Assembly: GCF_910596095.1 (NCBI RefSeq)
Contig: NC_056533.1
Span: forward strand, 36,368,662 to 36,432,661
Source: Thunnus maccoyii
Lineage: Eukaryota; Chordata; Actinopteri; Scombriformes; Scombridae
Reading direction: 5' to 3'
Length of the DNA: 64,000 bases
Shown: in pieces, positions 59,988-64,000 of the stretch
Layout: every line of letters starts with the position of its first letter
Position numbering within the stretch: the stretch's first letter is position 1
The notes under the pieces: model-generated
Told to the model about the DNA's origin: nothing
What the model saw: only the letters and a program-made list of their open reading frames with translations
Databases searched by the model: none
Position numbers and translations under genes: made by a program

Positions 59988-61031
59988 CAGTGGTGGAGGA
60001 AGTATTCAGATCCTTTACTTAAGTAAAAGTACCAATACAACAATGTAAAAATACTCCATTACAAGTTAAAGTCCTGCATGAAAAATCCTACTGCAGTAAA
60101 AGTACATAAGTATTATGAGCTTGATGTAGTTAAAGTATTGCAGTAAAAGTACATAAGTATTATGAGCTTGATGTAGTTCAAGTATTGCAGTAAAAGTACA
60201 TAAGTATTATGAGCTTGATGTAGTTAAAGTATTGCAGTAAAAGTACATAAGTATTATGAGCTTGATGTAGTTAAAGTATTGCAGTAAAAGTAGTGGTTTG
60301 GTCCCTCTGACTGATATATTATTATATATGACATCATTAGATTATTAATAGTGAAGCATCAGTGTTAGAGCAGCATGTTACTGTTGTAGCTGCTGGAGGT
60401 GGAGCTAGTTTCAACTACTTTATATACAGTTAGCTAGTTTAGTCCAGTGGTTCTCAACCTAGGGGTCGGGCCCCTCCAAAGGGTCAGCAGATAAATCTGA
60501 GGGGTGGTGAGATGATTAATGGGAGAGGAAAGAAGAAAAAACAAAGTTCTGATACACAAATCTGTTTTCAGTTTTTGGACTTTTTCTCTAATCTTTGATT
60601 TTTGCTGAAATATTGGATCATTTGAACATTTATTGAAATGAAAGCATGTGAGAAGTTTAGAGGGAAAAATCACTATTTGGTGGAGCTGTTAACAACTCAT
60701 AGACATGTGAAATGTGACCCCGACTACACACTGCTTTTTGTAAGACGTCAAAAGCCAAAAAGGTTGGAAACCACTGGTTTCATCTTTAACAATGTGTTGT
60801 ATTTTAAAAGCTTGTTATATTATCCATTGTGTCAAATCTTCATCTGAAAATTAACTAAAGCTGTCAAATAAATGTAGTGGAGTAGAAAGTACAACATTTC
60901 CCTCTGGAATGTAGTGGAGTGGAAGTATAAAGTAGCATCACATGAAAATACTCAAGTAAAGTACAAGAACCTCAAAATTGTACGTAAGTACAGTACTTGA
61001 GTAAATGTACTTATGTTACTTTCCATCACTG
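59988..61031 (+). mobile_element. Full-length hAT-like MITE (1044 bp) with 8-bp target duplication
   Basis: The element starts CAGTGGTGGAGGAAGTA and ends TACTTTCCATCACTG, whose complement is CAGTGATGGAAAGTA, an imperfect terminal inverted repeat. Flanks are CAGTAAAG (59980-59987) and CTGTAAAG (61032-61039), an 8-bp duplication with one mismatch, the size made by hAT transposases. Inside, a 47-bp unit is repeated about four times (60085-60290). No transposase is encoded. Truncated relatives lie at 9286-10172, 13531-13889 and 22382-22535, and end fragments in the chemokine introns. Confidence 0.75.
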
Positions 61032-61369
61032 CTGTAAAGTCTTTACGTTGACAGAAGTGGAAACAAACGAGAGCAGCATCGAGTTCATTCAGCAGAAATA
61101 CGTCTTAATTGACAATAACGTGTTAAAGTTATCAGCCGTGAATGAAATAATAAAAGCGGAACAAAAAGTTCAGTCTCACACTCACCTTTAAAGGCTGCAG
61201 GCGTGCTGCCTCAGCTCTGTCATGTCTATAATGAAGGCGTTTCTCACTAATTAAGACTCAGACCAAACCGCCCGCATAATTGCGCTGACTGAGTCGCACA
61301 TCAGCAGTTATAAGCCCAGAGATCATTCTCACTCTCTCAGTTTATAAATCCACTCTGAAGTTTGCAGCT

Positions 61370-61690
61370 CGCTATGAGTCTGTGCAGCATCAGCAGCTCC
61401 GGAGAGACGTCGCCTCTCCGGCTTCCTCGGAGTTGGAGGGAATTAAATTGATATGATTTGTTCCTCGGCTCGTCGCTCCGTCTCCATTGACCCCCCGCTG
61501 CTTCCGAGGAGAGAAGAAATGCGATTATCTAACGGCGGTGTCCTCCTGAAACCTGCTGCTGCTGCTTCTGCTGCTGTATTTTCATCTGACAGCAGGACCA
61601 CCCTCCTCCTCCTCCTCCTCCTCTTCCTCCTCTCTTCACCCTCCTCCCCTCCCTCCCATCTACAGCTCTCACTGTTTTCTACACTGTAAA
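61370..61690. promoter_or_regulatory. GC-rich, CT-repeat block; candidate kcng4 promoter or first exon
   Basis: This is the only markedly GC-rich stretch in the last 8 kb, with several CpGs ('gagagacgtcgcctctccgg', 'ctcggctcgtcgctccg'), a (GCT)n-like run near 61555 and a (CTC)n tract at about 61602-61650. On the minus strand it would be purine-rich. It lies 5.4 kb upstream of the kcng4 coding start, a usual distance for a noncoding first exon. The 78- and 87-codon frames here are low-complexity and unsupported. Confidence 0.3.
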
Positions 61691-61699
61691 AAAGACACG

Positions 61700-64000
61700 A
61701 AGGCAATGCAAGTCAGTAAAGGTGAAACGCAGTCAGATGGAAGAAGTATTCATTCTTTAATTAAGTAAAAATACTCACTGACAAGTAAAAGATATTTAAA
61801 TGATTCATTCAAACATGCTGTCATAATTTGGAGTGGTGCTTACGTCATTGTTTTATTTGTCTGTGCTTATGTGATCAGATGAAAATGAGCCTGTGTGGTT
61901 AAATCTGACAGATTAACATGATGGAAAGTTCTCATGTTAATGTGTTTTTTCCTTCTTAAATAAACATAAACATTAATTATTACCCTGAGAAGTATTATAA
62001 GCAGAATATACTTAATTTATCATCAATTATAGCACTTATGTAGCCAAATATCCCATGTCAGTTAAATATTATTAAATATACATTCATGTATTGGTAACAA
62101 TCAGTTAATCAGTCAGACTTTATTTGTAAAGCAGCTTTCATACAGATTAGTGTCATTCAAAGTGCTTGACAAGCTGATAATGAAACAGAACAAATGTAGA
62201 CAGTAAAACAATTTGAGATTAATGCACGTGAGAAATGAAAATGTAATAAAATTAGATTTTTTTTTTTTAAAACTATAATAATATTAAAGTTTGAATGGTT
62301 ATAAAAGTTAGATTAGAAATTTAAATCAAATAGATTAAAAAACAAAGACAAATAAAAATCAATGAGGGAAAAAATAAACATTTTTTTAATTTGAAAAACT
62401 TTAAGTCTGCTAAGTTGTTAGCAGATAAGTGTTTATTAATGTATTTGTCAAAAATTATAACTCCTCAAACTACTAAACAGATAAATAAAATATAGTAAAA
62501 CACAGAGTTGTGATAGTATAAAATATGTCTTCATAGGAGAAGTTACAAATACTGTATATAAATTAACACTTAGAAAATAACATTATATCCGTTTATAAGT
62601 TTGTTATTAATCATTTGTTAAATGTTTATAGAGCTATACTGCTCATAAATGCTAAATAAGGAGAACTTAAACCTTCATTAAGTGATTTTTTGTCCACTTG
62701 TTTTCATCAGAAACAAGCTGTTGAACTTTTAAGCTTTTGAACTTGTTGCCGTGTTGCACATTCAGCAGCATTTTACAAACTAATCTTTTGTTTTTGTCTG
62801 CATAATCTGGTTGTCAAATAATATTTGCATATGAAATGTAAGTAAGATAGAGAAACATAAAGTGAAAATACTCTGTAAGATATTTCACAATTATATTTAA
62901 GTACAAGATTTGAGTAAAAGTACTCTGATTGATTCCACAGCTGGTGAAATGTAACGTATGTTAGAGATGTGGGCGATGACGTGTTTCAGTAAAAGTTAAG
63001 GAAACTTTATCGTCAACACTTTGTAAAGTTGGAGTCGTGTCTGAGCTGTCTGCTCCTCTTCCTCTTCAGTCAATATGTGTCTCATATTGGATTGTTCAGG
63101 TCCGGACTGAAAGCAGGGACATTAAACTCCCCGTCCAGGTTTCCACTGATCAAACAGATACTTTTGTGCTGTCAGTGCTGTTCTGAAGCAAAATCACAAG
63201 AGCTGGATGCTGGATGGGAAAACTGGTCCAAGAAGTTTAAACTTCCTGTAATCAGTTTTTATATCAACTATGTGTCATGTGATGAACCCACACAGCTTTT
63301 GAGCTTCTTTTAGCTCGTAGTTTTAGTTCAGTGGCACATTTCTATTGTGTAACTATTTCTTAAAGCTGGAAACAGGCCTCCCCAAATCATGCACGGTATG
63401 GCTTTTTCTTTTTTTTCTTTTGTACGTGTATGTAAGATGTTTATGTTTTGTTTTTGTATATTAAAGGCAACCAATCAGCTTGTTTGAGAAGTATAATTAT
63501 GCCACATTCATGTTATACGTGATGGATATTAGAGAAACACGTGAGCGTTGATGTCATCAAACAAGTCAGCATAACTGACATAACAACAAAACACTATATC
63601 CATTAAATCTGGCTTTAATCAACATGAACATATCCGTATTATGAAACATCATGTCGAATGTATCAGAGCTTTCAAAAAAGTCATACTTACAGCTTATAAA
63701 TTGATGTGAATGCTATTTACAAGTCAGAATCTTGCAATTACAATAACTCAAATATCACGTAAACGCAGCATTAATAACCAGTACTTCCATACAGAATCAC
63801 CACTGGTTGCCTGGCAACATCATGCTGACAAAAATGCTCAGGGCTGTTGTTCAAAAACCATAAATTGCAGGTTTAAAACAAGATATAAAGTTTGTTTGAT
63901 CATTTTTGAACTGTGATGATCCAGGCTAACTGCTTCCAGTGTTTATGCTAAGCTAAGCTAATCGCCTCCTGACTCCAGCTCTGTATTTAACACATAAACA
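61700..64000. other. Right flank, no gene recognised
   Basis: LINE-like 3'-end text ('tttatttgtaaagcagctttcatacagattag', about 62118) and other dispersed repeats are present. A 94-codon frame at 63029-63313 has no recognisable motif. Sequence at 63690-63780 resembles 50335-50415 ('gctatttacaagtcagaatcttg' versus 'actatttacaaaccagaatcttg'), so it is a repeat. Confidence 0.4.

Noticed and set aside
61443-61706. Frames of 87 codons (minus) and 78 codons (plus) with Arg/Glu or Leu/Ser runs
   Set aside because: Produced by the (CTC)n and (GCT)n tracts; both strands are open over the same stretch, typical of trinucleotide repeats.
63029-63313. 94-codon frame with Cys-rich start
   Set aside because: No splice or homology support, codon use like intergenic DNA, and nearby text is dispersed repeat.

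Overview
The window is a piece of a ray-finned (teleost-like) fish nuclear genome. The genes are split by introns with GT..AG junctions. About nine tenths of the sequence is AT-rich noncoding DNA, filled with fish-type interspersed repeats: a hAT-like MITE family, foldback elements, L2-like LINE fragments, a Tc1 remnant, LTR-like remnants and many microsatellites. Nothing points to bacteria or to a plasmid. I rebuilt all exon coordinates from splice signals, reading frame and protein-family memory; no database search was possible.

Layout from left to right. (1) 464-595, minus strand: a probable last coding exon of a gene I could not identify, which continues outside the exon through an unseen upstream intron. 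(2) 5195-11759, plus: nqo1, six coding exons, 286 aa, with a TATA-like box at 5122. Its core active-site positions look like human NQO2 while it keeps the NQO1-type C-terminal domain. (3) 14409-21592, plus: gabarapl2 (GATE-16), four exons, exactly 117 aa, with a hairpin-forming inverted repeat plus a perfect CRE palindrome about 0.25 kb upstream of the start codon. (4) 25986-28260, minus: a large decayed LINE with a recognisable reverse transcriptase. (5) 29650-30177: a Tc1/mariner remnant, followed by LTR-like fragments. (6) 31574-45594, plus: three tandem CC-chemokine-like genes in a segmental duplication (units beginning near 31550, 37086 and 43981; the third is truncated near 46227). (7) 48542-55939, minus: kcng4 (Kv6.4, a modulatory voltage-gated potassium channel subunit), two coding exons, 533 aa. 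(8) 56000-64000: repeats, including a full-length hAT-like MITE with a near-perfect 8-bp target-site duplication, and a CT-rich, relatively GC-rich block at 61370-61690 that may hold the kcng4 promoter or first exon.

nqo1, gabarapl2 and kcng4 all have human counterparts on the long arm of chromosome 16, so the block looks like conserved vertebrate synteny (inference from memory). The genes have unrelated jobs: quinone detoxification, autophagosome/Golgi trafficking, immune signalling and membrane excitability. There is no sign of an operon-like system.

The most dynamic part is the chemokine array. Copy 1 keeps a TATA promoter but has lost the first cysteine of the CC pair. Copies 2 and 3 keep CC, but their upstream DNA is a C-poor (TTGTTGTTGTGTTTTGTYAT)n minisatellite, about 0.2 kb before copy 2 and about 1.3 kb before copy 3. 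Copy 3 has also lost the ancestral 3' UTR and poly(A) signal. I did not find a clearly new kind of molecular system; the array, the gabarapl2 structural repeats and the NQO1/NQO2-hybrid active site are the observations most worth following up.
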